Notes: a model not told the origin generated them from the letters alone. A stretch of DNA of 64,000 nucleotides from Enterococcus ureasiticus (GCF_001730285.1 NZ_MIJZ01000012.1:310001-374000), one strand, 5' to 3'. Positions 27,003 through 39,901 are shown, counted from the first letter of the stretch. Program-made: numbers and translations.

Positions 27003-28643
27003 TTATTTGGTTTCTTCTACTTGAATATATTTAAAGCTATACGGCGAACCAAAACTATGTTTGACTACCCCACTGATATTTTTCTTTTGCAGTAATGCTG
27101 TTTGTTGTTGATAAATCGGTGAGATCGTATAATCTTCTGCTAATAGAAGATGTTCTGCTTGTAATAGATCTGACCATCTTTTTTCTTCATCCGCTGCATC
27201 CGTATCAGATGCAGCTTGAATCAAATGATCATATGCTGGATTTTTGTAATTGACGTGGTTTAACCCTGAATTAGAGGCAAACATATCTAAAAATGTGATC
27301 GCATCTTTAAAATCGGGCATCCACTGACCAAAAGCAATGTCATAATCCCCAGATAAATAACGTTCCTGCACATTATTACTTGGTAATGTGGTGATTTCAA
27401 ATTTGATACCTGGCAATACTTCAGCGATTTGACTAGCCAAATATTCAGCTGTTTTTTTCTCTGTATCTGTATCTTTAGTTAGATAAACTAATGTGATATT
27501 TTCTTTATTCAACTCTTCTTTCGCTTGTGTATACGCTTTTTGTGCTGCGGCTTTATCGAATATTTGCTGAACGCCACTTTCTTTCCGGAAATCTTCGTTT
27601 GTTTTTGGATTTTGAACAAAGTTCTCTGGAACGAATCCTGTTGCTGCAATAGAACCGTCTCCTAAGACATTCTTCACGAAGGTTTCTCGATCGATTGCTA
27701 AAGAGATTGCTTTGCGTAAGTTAAGATTTGCCAACGGTTTGCCTTGACCTTGATTAAACCGTAGATACCCCATTTTTGTGTCATTTTGATTTTGAAAATC
27801 AGGATCATTTTTATATTGTTTAGAAAATTCTCCATCTAACACAACTCGATCTAACTCATCCGTTTGATATAAATTAACTGCTGTGCTTGTTGATTTTACA
27901 ACGGTTGTTTGAACTTCATCAACTTTCACATTCTTCTTATCCCAATACTCTGGATTTTTGACGTATTTCCAAGTATCAGAATTTTGTTCCCAATCTTCTA
28001 GAACAAAGGGGCCATTATAAATAGTTGTTTTAGCAGAAGTTCCATAGTCACTCCCTTGTTTTTCAGCAAACGCTTGATTGATTGGGAAAAATGTTTCAAA
28101 CGTCAGTAAAGAAGTAAAGTAAGGAATTGGTTTGATCAGATGGATCACTAATGTATGCTCATCGGGCGCTTCTACCCCAAGTTGCTCTGGCTCCATTTGC
28201 CCCTGATAAATAGCATCTGCATTTTTGATAGAAGAAACGAATAGACTCGCATAGGACGGTGCCGTTTCTGGTGTAACTGCTCGTCTCCAGGCGTATAAAA
28301 AGTCCTTAGCTGTAACAGGATCGCCATTTGACCATTTTGCATCTTCTCTTAGAGAAATCGTATATGTTTGCTTATCTCCGCTGATTTCTGGTAATTCTTT
28401 GGCTACAGCTGGAATTGCTTCATCTTTTTCATTTAATTGGTAAAGCCCTTCAAGGACTTGATTTTGAGCATTGAAACTAGTGAAATCTTCTTCCTGCGTT
28501 GTATCAAGAGTGAGCAGTTCTGCTGGTTCGGTAAAGTGAACAACTGCTTTTTTCGATTCATTCACTTCTGTTTTTCCAGCCGAATTACAACCTGTCACAA
28601 AAACTAAGAGTGAAAGTGTACTAATTACAAAAAACTTCTTCAT
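27003..28643 (-). CDS. Oligopeptide ABC transporter substrate-binding lipoprotein (OppA-like)
   Basis: Lipoprotein signal MKKFFVISTLSLLVFVTGCNS with the modified Cys at residue 19. The rest (546 residues in all) is an SBP_bac_5 peptide-binding fold, with the family signature around residue 100 (WSNGDPVTAKDFLYAWRRAV) and YNGPFVLEDWE near 210. No permease or ATPase genes are adjacent, so it is an orphan binding protein that may feed an Opp system elsewhere or bind pheromone-like peptides. Confidence 0.92.
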   Translation of the reverse strand: MKKFFVISTLSLLVFVTGCNSAGKTEVNESKKAVVHFTEPAELLTLDTTQEEDFTSFNAQNQVLEGLYQLNEKDEAIPAVAKELPEISGDKQTYTISLREDAKWSNGDPVTAKDFLYAWRRAVTPETAPSYASLFVSSIKNADAIYQGQMEPEQLGVEAPDEHTLVIHLIKPIPYFTSLLTFETFFPINQAFAEKQGSDYGTSAKTTIYNGPFVLEDWEQNSDTWKYVKNPEYWDKKNVKVDEVQTTVVKSTSTAVNLYQTDELDRVVLDGEFSKQYKNDPDFQNQNDTKMGYLRFNQGQGKPLANLNLRKAISLAIDRETFVKNVLGDGSIAATGFVPENFVQNPKTNEDFRKESGVQQIFDKAAAQKAYTQAKEELNKENITLVYLTKDTDTEKKTAEYLASQIAEVLPGIKFEITTLPSNNVQERYLSGDYDIAFGQWMPDFKDAITFLDMFASNSGLNHVNYKNPAYDHLIQAASDTDAADEEKRWSDLLQAEHLLLAEDYTISPIYQQQTALLQKKNISGVVKHSFGSPYSFKYIQVEETK

Positions 28644-28676
28644 TCTATTCCTCCTTATGGAACAATTGATGCTAAA

Positions 28677-29054
28677 CTAAACAAAAATCAGGTTTTCAAC
28701 AACTGCTATTTCTGGGTCTAGCGATTGCATGACTGGACAGTTCTTTCCAATCAATTTCAGTGCTCGCTCAGCTTTCCCCTGTTCATCTTCTGCAATATGG
28801 ATTGAAAAAGTAATCACGACGCGACTTAAAGGTTTCGCTTGTTTAGCTTCTGCTCGTTCATAAGAGATATCGACCTTTTCAATCGTAAAATCGATGTTAG
28901 AATTGGTTAATATTTTTTCATAAACATAGGCTCCGCAGGCACCGATAGATGCAACTAACATTTCAACTGGCGAAAACCCGATATCCTTTTTTAATAACCA
29001 GTTGCCACTTTGGTGTACCAATTCAAATCCCTTTTCACCTGAAATCAATTCCAT
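28677..29054 (-). CDS. OsmC/Ohr-family protein
   Basis: A 125-residue OsmC-like protein. Two conserved cysteines are visible, in SIGACGAYVYE (about residue 39) and GKNCPVMQSL (about 109), positions used for peroxide reduction in the family. Its small size places it with YhfA-like OsmC proteins rather than Ohr. It lies 33 bases upstream of the OppA-like gene and may be cotranscribed with it. Confidence 0.85.
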   Translation of the reverse strand: MELISGEKGFELVHQSGNWLLKKDIGFSPVEMLVASIGACGAYVYEKILTNSNIDFTIEKVDISYERAEAKQAKPLSRVVITFSIHIAEDEQGKAERALKLIGKNCPVMQSLDPEIAVVENLIFV

Positions 29055-29232
29055 GATTTTCGCTCCTCTGCTTCATTTATCGTTTATTTTTATAGCGTTT
29101 TCTTTATCTTATTATGATAGTACAAAACGCGTGAAACTGATAATAGTTTATTCGCAGGTATGATAACCAAAAGCTATCAATAAAAAAACTCCCCTCATTC
29201 ATCTGAAATTTGGGAAGTCTGTAAAGAATATA

Positions 29233-30549
29233 TTAATCAAAATTCTGTTTTAATCGATTATCTTCTTGGTTGTTGTCTTGAATAATCGAATCGATGTATT
29301 CTTTTAAAAATTTGCTATGTTCAGTAATGATTTGATACCCAGCTTCTGCTTTGATTTTTTCTACTTCTTTATCTGTAATAAAATCATTCCCAGAGAAAAA
29401 GCGATAATTGACCTGCCCCACAAATTCAGCTGCCGTATCTAATTTTTGGCTATCTGATAAGCCAGCATCGATCAATTGAGAATAGCCTAGTCTTTTTCCA
29501 TCTTCAATAAAAAGTTCTTTGATGTATTGAGGATAATTTTCTATTTCAGAAACGGAATGCGTATTTTCTTGTTTTTGATAGTCAAATGAATTTTCATTTA
29601 GTTTGACTACACCATAAGCTTGAGGTGCAATCGAAAAGGAACTGGATACAATTTCAGTTAGCGGTTGATCTTTTATCGTTTCAGTCATGATATCTTGAGC
29701 ATGGATATGGCCAGAAAAAACAATCGGTACTTGATATTCTACTAATACTTGCTTGAATTCGTCTGCATTGTTGAGAACAAAGCCGCTTGATAATAGCTTG
29801 TTATGAGCATAAATATTGTGATGCACGAAAACCAGCGTTTTTTTCTTTTCTTGTTTTGCTTTTTCTAGTTGCTTTTTGACCCATTTCATTGTTTTACCGC
29901 GAATCGTACCACCAGTTGTGGGGCTTGTTTGAGGCTGATTATCTTCTGGATATATATTGGAATCAAGGAACAGAAAATTATATTTTTGATTGACTGACAC
30001 TGAATAGCTTAATGAATTTTTATCGTAGTTCGTAGCATTTTGATACCCAAAGTCAGCAAATATTTCTTTAAAATCAGCGATTGAAATCGCCTCTGTTTTT
30101 TCCTGTTTATCCCCAACAAATTTTCTAGCCCAGCCGTCATTGACATCGTGATTTCCTGGAATGACAAAAACGTTGATTCCTTTGTTTGTTAATTGTTTGA
30201 GTAATTCAGCTAGCTTTTCAGCACTGACTTTTTCCCCATTTAACGTTAAATCTCCTGTAATGATCAGCATATCTGGTTTTTGTTTAATGGCTTTGTTGAT
30301 AAATGACTGCCAGCTTTCTTTTTGATAATCCAGTTCTTTTCCTGCTGCTGTTTCTTTGATTTTTTTGAATGCGATCCCTGAATCCGTTAAACTTTTATCG
30401 ATATAATGCGGATCACTGATTACCCAAAATTCAATGGCTTCTTTTTTGAATAATGCCTCTTCTTGCTGTTCTTGATTCCGATTAAAATAAATGATTGCCC
30501 CTACTATTACTACTATACTAAGTAAAATAAATCCGATCTTTTTTTTCAT
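29233..30549 (-). CDS. Membrane-anchored calcineurin-like metallophosphoesterase
   Basis: A single N-terminal membrane anchor (residues about 5-22, IGFILLSIVVIVGAIIYF) is followed by a phosphoesterase domain outside the membrane. Metal-binding motifs are VISDPHYID (about 45), ITGDLTLNGE (about 98), PGNHDVNDG (about 131), VHHNIYAHN and SGHIHAQD. It resembles 3',5'-cyclic-nucleotide-type phosphodiesterases of the metallophos superfamily. Substrate not determinable. The C-terminal third (about 320-430) is helical and family-specific. Confidence 0.88.
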   Translation of the reverse strand: MKKKIGFILLSIVVIVGAIIYFNRNQEQQEEALFKKEAIEFWVISDPHYIDKSLTDSGIAFKKIKETAAGKELDYQKESWQSFINKAIKQKPDMLIITGDLTLNGEKVSAEKLAELLKQLTNKGINVFVIPGNHDVNDGWARKFVGDKQEKTEAISIADFKEIFADFGYQNATNYDKNSLSYSVSVNQKYNFLFLDSNIYPEDNQPQTSPTTGGTIRGKTMKWVKKQLEKAKQEKKKTLVFVHHNIYAHNKLLSSGFVLNNADEFKQVLVEYQVPIVFSGHIHAQDIMTETIKDQPLTEIVSSSFSIAPQAYGVVKLNENSFDYQKQENTHSVSEIENYPQYIKELFIEDGKRLGYSQLIDAGLSDSQKLDTAAEFVGQVNYRFFSGNDFITDKEVEKIKAEAGYQIITEHSKFLKEYIDSIIQDNNQEDNRLKQNFD

Positions 30550-30666
30550 TCATTAATTCCCCATTCTCTATCTATCCACTCTATTTTATGCTTTTTTACA
30601 GAAAAAAGCTCTCACTGTATTTATTTTACTAAAATACAGTGAGAGAAACTTCTATAATAATGTAGT

Positions 30667-33968
<3,302 letters not shown>

Positions 33969-34010
33969 GATGGTAGTTCCTCTCTTCGATTCATTTTTTT
34001 TATAAAAAAA

Positions 34011-34078
34011 GTGACCTAAGAAACACTTATAAACTAAGTGTTTTTCTTAGGTCACGCCTGCTTCACCAGTAACGATCC
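34011..34078 (-). promoter_or_regulatory. RAT antiterminator overlapping a terminator, upstream of the PTS gene
   Basis: On the minus strand the 29-base RAT (34078-34050) begins GGATCGTTACTGGT and ends GCAGGCGTGACC. Its last bases are the left arm of a perfect terminator stem (GTGACCTAAGAA with TTCTTAGGTCAC, 34055-34011) followed by T residues, so the two structures exclude each other. The RAT starts inside the bglG stop codon. Confidence 0.9.
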
Positions 34079-34914
34079 TATTGATTGCTTGATAAGCGAT
34101 TTAAGTGAAGAGTTAAGTACATCAATTCATCATTGGAAATTTTCCAATCATATTGTTGTTCCAAAAATGTTTTGATTTTGACTGCACACTGATAATCTTG
34201 TTCATATTTGACAGCGATCAGATTGATCAAGGATGAATCCTCATTTGATGAAACTTCTTTATCCAACTGTCTTTTGACAAAGTAACGAATATGGGTAATG
34301 AAACGAGTAAAATCATAAGACGTTTCATCATACTCTTTCCCATAATGGTATTTAATAATATCGATAATGCTTTGAATGATTTTGGTTGTCAACATTGTTT
34401 CGTTCATATTACTAGTTGAGTTATAGGCATTTACAAAATGAAGGGTAATAAAGGCTGCTTCCTGGTCTGGAATCTCAATACCTGTTTTCTCTCGCATCAT
34501 CTGAACGGCTTTTAATGCAAAGGCATATTCTTTTGTGTAAATCTGTTTGATGTCCCACTCCAATGGTGAGCGCATTTGCAACCCTTCTGCTGCTCGATTT
34601 AAGACAAAACCGATATGATCGGACAATGTCAGCAAAATAGAATCATCAATAGACTGTTCTAATTCTGCTTCGCCTAATTGAATAATATCACTGGCCAGTT
34701 CAATATCTTCAATATCGATTCGTGCAAGCAGGTTGTCTAAGTTATTAACGGAATTGTTACCTTCAAGAACAAATCTTTTTTCAATCAGGGCTGAATCGAT
34801 CACGTCACCTTCACGCTTGTTGAAGCCGACGCCTTTGCCCATAATGATTTCTTCGATATTGTCATCATTTAAAACCAAAGAAACATTATTATTAAAAACT
34901 TTCAGTATTTTCAT
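34078..34914 (-). CDS. BglG/LicT-family transcriptional antiterminator
   Basis: Binds RAT RNA and prevents termination when beta-glucosides are present. An N-terminal RNA-binding CAT domain (1-60, MKILKVFNNNVSLVLNDDN with GKGVGFNKREGD) is followed by PRD1 (about 65-170; His100 in SDHIGF, His159 in TLHFVN) and PRD2 (about 172-278; His208 in THIRYF, His270 in LTLHLNRL), the phosphorylation sites. All four histidines are present. 278 residues, full length. Its own leader also carries a RAT, so it is autoregulated. Confidence 0.95.
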   Translation of the reverse strand: MKILKVFNNNVSLVLNDDNIEEIIMGKGVGFNKREGDVIDSALIEKRFVLEGNNSVNNLDNLLARIDIEDIELASDIIQLGEAELEQSIDDSILLTLSDHIGFVLNRAAEGLQMRSPLEWDIKQIYTKEYAFALKAVQMMREKTGIEIPDQEAAFITLHFVNAYNSTSNMNETMLTTKIIQSIIDIIKYHYGKEYDETSYDFTRFITHIRYFVKRQLDKEVSSNEDSSLINLIAVKYEQDYQCAVKIKTFLEQQYDWKISNDELMYLTLHLNRLSSNQ

Positions 34915-34947
34915 TGAAATTATCTCCTGTTCTTGACTTGAAAAACG

Positions 34948-35024
34948 AAAAAAGACCTGACCATATCAAACATCACCAAAAAAAGTAATGTGAGAGGTCA
35001 CGCCTGCTTAACCAGTAACGATCC
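34948..35024 (-). promoter_or_regulatory. RAT antiterminator and terminator in the bglG leader
   Basis: A RAT of 29 bases (35024-34996), GGATCGTTACTGGTTAAGCA at its start, overlaps the left arm (GTGACCT) of a terminator whose right arm AGGTC precedes TTTTTT (34961-34945). It nearly repeats the switch at 34011-34078. Confidence 0.88.
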
Positions 35025-35033
35025 GTTGACCAA

Positions 35034-35062
35034 AGTATACAACGTCTTATTTTCTTTGTCAA
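35034..35062 (-). promoter_or_regulatory. Promoter of the beta-glucoside operon
   Basis: TTGACA (35062-35057), 17 bases, TATACT (35039-35034), just upstream of the RAT. A partial cre-like TGTAAGCGTACT touches the -35, but matches the consensus poorly. Confidence 0.8.
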
Positions 35063-35100
35063 TAGTACGCTTACATTTTGATAACAGATACCCTCACACA

Positions 35101-35433
35101 TTATATTTGGCTCTCTTTAAACGAATACACTTGCTCAATCGAATTAGCTAATTTTTTAAACTGAACAAATTTCCCTTCACGAAGATACTCTTTTCCATCG
35201 ACAAAAAAAAGTAAGGTCGGTGCTGAGAAAATTAAATATTCAGCTGAAATTGCTTTGACTTTATCCGCTTCCACTTCTCTTAATTTTATTTTAGGATAGT
35301 GTTTTAATAGTTCGGTCAATTTAGGTCTAAGCGCGTGACACACAGAGCAATTTTCTTGTGAGACATATAAAAAAGCCAGATGTGTTTCATTTATAAAGGT
35401 TAATACCTCTTGAATTGTTTGCAATTTTTTCAT
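35101..35433 (-). CDS. Thioredoxin-like protein
   Basis: A 110-residue thioredoxin fold with the active-site CSVC (Cys29, Cys32) in YVSQENCSVCHALRPKL and the cis-Pro in SAPTLLFF near residue 72. No signal peptide, so cytoplasmic. The CxxC spacer Ser-Val is unusual against the classical Gly-Pro, so the partner may be specialised. It stands between the bgl promoter and the merR gene. Confidence 0.85.
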   Translation of the reverse strand: MKKLQTIQEVLTFINETHLAFLYVSQENCSVCHALRPKLTELLKHYPKIKLREVEADKVKAISAEYLIFSAPTLLFFVDGKEYLREGKFVQFKKLANSIEQVYSFKESQI

Positions 35434-35506
35434 TGGTCGATCATCCTTTTTTGATTGGCTAAATCATAGCATCTTCTCAGTAAGTTTACGATATTTATGC
35501 CCTACT

Positions 35507-36274
35507 TTACTTATTTACTTCGATCCACGCTTTGTAATAATCACGGTAAAATCCTTCTTGATCCTCCGCAGTCATGATATAGCGTCCAACCATTGTTCCT
35601 GTCTGATAGCCTTGTTTCTCCAATTTTTCTTTCATCGACCGGAAATTATTTTCTGAAGGATCATCTGATTTGATTGTCAGCAGAAATTGTTTATATGAAT
35701 ATTTTGGTTGCTCTATTTGTTGCCAAATTGTGGCTTCTTCTACAAATTCTTTTGTAGTTACGGCAAAACCGTAGATGATTTCTTTTTCATTTTTAGGATC
35801 GATGCAAACCACTAGACTAGAAGGATTGTCAATATACGTCTGTAATTCATTTGGATCTTTTAAATCAATCGGAATAATTCGTTCTACATCTAATGGCTCA
35901 TCAAGAAATTCTTTTTCTTTCAACTCGATCAAGCTCAATAATTGGTCTTTTCTGTGTTTGATTCCTCGTTGCTTTTTCTCAAGTTCAGCTAACTCTGCAG
36001 CAACTCTCGTTTCTGTTTCATCTAATATAGTCCATAATTCCTCTGGCGATTTTCGATAAAGGTTCGTCATTTTATTGATGGGTATATCAAGCTTACGGTA
36101 AAAATCAATATCACTGATTGTTAGAATATCCTCCATATCGAACATCCGATAACCATTATGTCTATTTCTAGAGGATGTCAGTAAATTCATATCATCCCAA
36201 TAACGAATCTTTGACTTGGGTAATTTCATGATTTCAGCCACTTGTCCTACCGTCAATAATTTCTCTTTTTCCAT
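35507..36274 (-). CDS. MerR-family regulator (ChlR-like)
   Basis: The N-terminal winged helix (LLTVGQVAEIMKLPKSKIRYWDDMNLL, residues about 5-31) is followed by the MerR dimer coil and a C-terminal effector domain (about 130-255) like those of multidrug-sensing members. I use ATG 36274 (AGGTGAGCTT upstream) rather than the longer frame from 36304. It is divergent from a heterodimeric ABC exporter whose promoter has the MerR-type 19-base spacer with a palindrome. From memory the layout resembles chlR-efrEF of E. faecalis. Confidence 0.88.
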   Translation of the reverse strand: MEKEKLLTVGQVAEIMKLPKSKIRYWDDMNLLTSSRNRHNGYRMFDMEDILTISDIDFYRKLDIPINKMTNLYRKSPEELWTILDETETRVAAELAELEKKQRGIKHRKDQLLSLIELKEKEFLDEPLDVERIIPIDLKDPNELQTYIDNPSSLVVCIDPKNEKEIIYGFAVTTKEFVEEATIWQQIEQPKYSYKQFLLTIKSDDPSENNFRSMKEKLEKQGYQTGTMVGRYIMTAEDQEGFYRDYYKAWIEVNK

Positions 36275-36310
36275 AAGCTCACCTCTTATTTTAATTATAA
36301 ACAAAAACCG

Positions 36311-36341
36311 TTGACATTCAAGTGACTTGAAGGTGTAGAAT
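36311..36341 (+). promoter_or_regulatory. MerR-controlled promoter of the ABC exporter operon
   Basis: TTGACA (36311-36316) and TAGAAT (36336-36341) are 19 bases apart, the long spacer typical of MerR-activated promoters. The spacer contains the perfect palindrome TTCAAGTGACTTGAA (36317-36331). Confidence 0.9.
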
Positions 36342-36372
36342 TCCCTTTGAGTCTTTAAAAGGAGGAATTTAC

Positions 36373-38115
36373 ATGAAAATCATTCAGTTTTTCATTAAAA
36401 AGAATAGGACACTTATTTTTACTACAGTAATTTGCTTATGTTTGCAAATTATCGGGACACTTGGGGTACCGTTACTCGTTGCTCAATTGATCGATGTGGG
36501 GATTGCGAGCGACGACGAGCAATCGATCAAAACAATTGGAATTAAAATGCTCGCAATGGCTTTATTTGGTGCGCTCTCAGCCATTGCTGGAAGTTATCTT
36601 TCAGCTAAAGTAGCAGCGAAATTTGGTTTAGAAACACGGGAGATGTTTTTCAACAAGCTTCAAATATTTTCTATTAAAGATGCAGACAATTTTGGAACTG
36701 GTTCGCTATTGACACGAATGACAAATGACGTTGACAATATTCAGCAAATGATCGTGTTGTTTCTACAGCTAATTTTACCAGCTCCGATCATTGCCATATT
36801 CTCACTTTATATGACCTTCACTTACTCAGCGACATTAGCTTTAGTTCCACTGATCGCAATTACAGCTTTTGGATTGATCGTTTATATCTTAATGAAAAAA
36901 GGGACACCTCTTTCCTTATTGATCCAACCTAAAATGGACAAGATCATCGTGACTTTACGAGAGTTTTTTACTGGGATCAATATGATTCGGGCTTTTAATA
37001 ATCAAGATTATGAAGAAGAACGAACAAATAAAACATTTTCAGACTATGCGAATGGCATGATTCGAGTAAATAGTATTTTTGCTTTTATTACGCCGGTTGC
37101 CTTCTTGCTTATGGGGATCGTTTTCTCTTCTATTCTATGGTTTGGCGGAAATTTAGTTGCGCTTGGGACTTTGCAAATTGGTACTGTTTCAGCCGTCGTG
37201 GAATATTCTTTACTAACGCTCGCTTACTTGATGATTGCAGCAATGGTTTTAGTTATGTTGCCTAGATCCCTTGCTTCAGTAAAAAGAATCGAAGAAATTT
37301 TGAATACGCAAGACCAAATTCTTGATACTGATCAACCAGTTTTACTTGAAAACTCAAGTTCACAAGACGCTTTGATCGAGTTAAATCACGTGACATTCAG
37401 TTATGATCAAGCTGATGAACCCGTTTTAGAGCACATCCATTTCAGTATTCCTAAAGGAAAAACAACCGCTATCGTTGGCGGAACAGGATCTGGTAAAAGT
37501 ACGGTTGCTAAATTGTTATTACGACTTAGCGACGTCTCAGATGGTGCGATATTATTTGATGGCGTGGATATTCGAAATGTTACGCAAGAAGAATTACGTT
37601 CTAAAATCAGTTACGTTCCTCAAAAAGCCTTTCTATTTAGCGGAACCATCAAGAGCAATTTATTGATGGGCTATCCTGAAGCAACGAAAGCAGATATGGA
37701 TCGAGCAGCTGAAATTTCTCAACTTGCATCCTACCTTGCTACCTTAGAAGATGGCTACGATTCATTTGTGGCTCAAGGTGGAACGAACTTCTCTGGTGGT
37801 CAAAGACAACGTTTGTGTATCGCTCGAGCGTTGATCAAACCTGCCGATATTTATATCTTTGACGATAGCTTTTCAGCGCTTGATTATCAAACCGATGCCG
37901 CATTAAGACTCGCTTTAAAAGAAGAAATGGCAGATAAAACATTGCTGATTGTTGCACAAAGATTAAGCACGATCCAACAAGCTGATAACATTATTGTCCT
38001 AGATGAAGGAAAAATCGTAGGTCAAGGAACTCACAATCAACTCTTACAAAGTAATAAAACATACCAAGAGTTTGCCCGCTCACAAGGGATTATCAAGGAA
38101 GGAGCGCTAGTCTGA
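36373..38115 (+). CDS. Heterodimeric ABC exporter subunit, degenerate site (EfrE-like)
   Basis: A half-transporter of 580 residues: six membrane helices (about 1-310) then an ATPase domain with GGTGSGKST (about 368), NFSGGQRQRL (about 474) and Walker B IYIFDDSFSALD (about 497). The catalytic Glu is replaced by Asp, the usual degenerate half in heterodimeric exporters (BmrC/EfrA type). Its stop overlaps the next ATG. Together they probably expel drugs or cationic biocides; expression is under the divergent MerR regulator. Confidence 0.93.
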   Translation: MKIIQFFIKKNRTLIFTTVICLCLQIIGTLGVPLLVAQLIDVGIASDDEQSIKTIGIKMLAMALFGALSAIAGSYLSAKVAAKFGLETREMFFNKLQIFSIKDADNFGTGSLLTRMTNDVDNIQQMIVLFLQLILPAPIIAIFSLYMTFTYSATLALVPLIAITAFGLIVYILMKKGTPLSLLIQPKMDKIIVTLREFFTGINMIRAFNNQDYEEERTNKTFSDYANGMIRVNSIFAFITPVAFLLMGIVFSSILWFGGNLVALGTLQIGTVSAVVEYSLLTLAYLMIAAMVLVMLPRSLASVKRIEEILNTQDQILDTDQPVLLENSSSQDALIELNHVTFSYDQADEPVLEHIHFSIPKGKTTAIVGGTGSGKSTVAKLLLRLSDVSDGAILFDGVDIRNVTQEELRSKISYVPQKAFLFSGTIKSNLLMGYPEATKADMDRAAEISQLASYLATLEDGYDSFVAQGGTNFSGGQRQRLCIARALIKPADIYIFDDSFSALDYQTDAALRLALKEEMADKTLLIVAQRLSTIQQADNIIVLDEGKIVGQGTHNQLLQSNKTYQEFARSQGIIKEGALV

Positions 38116-39890
38116 TGGAAAAATTAAATAAACAAACATTAAAACGATTCTTTCAATTGATTCGACCTGAACGCCCGATATTTTTCGGTTTGATTTTATG
38201 TAGTTTGATCGGTAATGCCTTAGTCATTGCCATGCCTTTCATCATGGGTATCGCCATCGATGATTTGCTTACACTAATCAAAACTCATGGAGTCGGTCAT
38301 ATTACCTTCCCAATGGTGCAAGAAGCTTTATTGACACCTGTTTTGATTCTGATCGTATTTTCGATCATCAGTAGTTTAATGTCATACACCCAAGAACGTG
38401 TGATGGCTTCTTTAAGCGAACGGATCACATTAAGAGTCAGAAAAGAAGTCACGAAAAAGTTCAAATCATTGCCAATGGCCTTTTTTGACCAACACCAAGT
38501 TGGGGATATTTTAAGCCGAACAACAACTAGTTTAAATCAATTGTCACAAGTTTTCCTAACTGGGATCAATCAATTCTTCACATCGATCTCAACGATCGTC
38601 TTTGCTGGGATCATGTTATTCTACATCGACGTAAAACTGACATTGATCGTAGTTTTACTGATTGCAGGAAGTTCATTCTTAACAGGAAAAATTGCGAATA
38701 AAAATAAGAAACTGGCCGAAGTAAGTCAGGCAGAACTTGGGATTTTAAATAACAAAACAGAAGAGTTTTTATCAGGTAATTTAGTGACAAAAACATTCAA
38801 TCAACAAGCTCATGCGAAAGAGGTTATTGCACAAACGAATCAACAGCATTACAAAGCCTTTCTAAGTGCGCAATTTATGAACTTTGCGATTTATCCAGCG
38901 ATTCGTTTGATCAATCAATTGGCTTTTATCGTCAGTGCAATCATTGGTGCGTTCTTAGTTTTACAAGGTGGTATCACGATTGGGTTGCTTCAAGCTTATC
39001 TACAATATATCAATCAAGTGTCTGAACCAATTTCTACCGCTTCTTACGTCATTAACTCGATTCAAGCAGCGTTGGCAGCTGTTGATCGGATCTTTGAGAT
39101 TTTAGATGCCGAAGATGATGTTCCAGAAAAAGCAAACGTACAAATCATCGATCAACCAACTGGCGCCATTGCTTTTGATAAGGTTCAGTTTGGTTATACA
39201 GAAGAAAAAATGTTGATGAAACAAGTTGATTTCACGGTTAAACCGAAACAAATGGTGGCAATCGTTGGACCAACTGGTGCCGGTAAAACAACGTTAGTGA
39301 ACTTACTGATGCGTTTTTATGAATTAAATGGCGGTCGAATCACCTTTGACGGCGTGGATATCACAGATCTTTCAAGAACAAATCTACGTGCCATGTTTGG
39401 AATGGTTTTACAAAATACGTGGCTGTTTGAAGGAACGATTGCGGAGAATATCGCGTATGGACGAATGGACGCAACACGGGAAGAAGTCATTGAAGCTGCT
39501 AAAATTGCGCAATGTGATCACTTTATTCGAACATTGCCAAATGGTTATGATTCGATCATTTCCAGCGAAAACGGCTCATTGTCACAAGGACAGCAACAAT
39601 TATTGACGATTGCCAGAATCATATTGGCAAATCCTCCTGTGGTTATTTTGGATGAAGCGACGTCTAGCGTGGATACTCGAACGGAAGCTCATATTCAAAA
39701 AGCAATGGACGAAGTGACAAATAATCGAACAAGCTTTGTGATTGCACACCGTTTGTCTACGATTGAAAATGCTGATTTGATTTTAGTGATGAAAGATGGC
39801 GATATTGTGGAAAAAGGCAATCACCAAGAATTATTGGCGAAACCTTCGTTGTATGCATCGTTGTATAATAGTCAGTTTCAGCAAACTTAA
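38115..39890 (+). CDS. Heterodimeric ABC exporter subunit, canonical ATPase (EfrF-like)
   Basis: 591 residues: six membrane helices (about 15-330) and an ATPase domain with GPTGAGKTT (about 385), SLSQGQQQLL signature (about 488, LSQGQ form) and Walker B VVILDEATSSVD with an intact catalytic Glu (about 513). It therefore supplies the hydrolysing site to the heterodimer with the preceding gene. It overlaps that gene by one base (TGATG). A strong terminator follows. Confidence 0.93.
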   Translation: MEKLNKQTLKRFFQLIRPERPIFFGLILCSLIGNALVIAMPFIMGIAIDDLLTLIKTHGVGHITFPMVQEALLTPVLILIVFSIISSLMSYTQERVMASLSERITLRVRKEVTKKFKSLPMAFFDQHQVGDILSRTTTSLNQLSQVFLTGINQFFTSISTIVFAGIMLFYIDVKLTLIVVLLIAGSSFLTGKIANKNKKLAEVSQAELGILNNKTEEFLSGNLVTKTFNQQAHAKEVIAQTNQQHYKAFLSAQFMNFAIYPAIRLINQLAFIVSAIIGAFLVLQGGITIGLLQAYLQYINQVSEPISTASYVINSIQAALAAVDRIFEILDAEDDVPEKANVQIIDQPTGAIAFDKVQFGYTEEKMLMKQVDFTVKPKQMVAIVGPTGAGKTTLVNLLMRFYELNGGRITFDGVDITDLSRTNLRAMFGMVLQNTWLFEGTIAENIAYGRMDATREEVIEAAKIAQCDHFIRTLPNGYDSIISSENGSLSQGQQQLLTIARIILANPPVVILDEATSSVDTRTEAHIQKAMDEVTNNRTSFVIAHRLSTIENADLILVMKDGDIVEKGNHQELLAKPSLYASLYNSQFQQT

Positions 39891-39901
39891 GTAGAATTCT
39901 A

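Noticed and set aside
35061-35077. cre site before the beta-glucoside operon
   Set aside because: The match (TGTAAGCGTACTAT) misses several consensus positions; kept only as a remark under the promoter.
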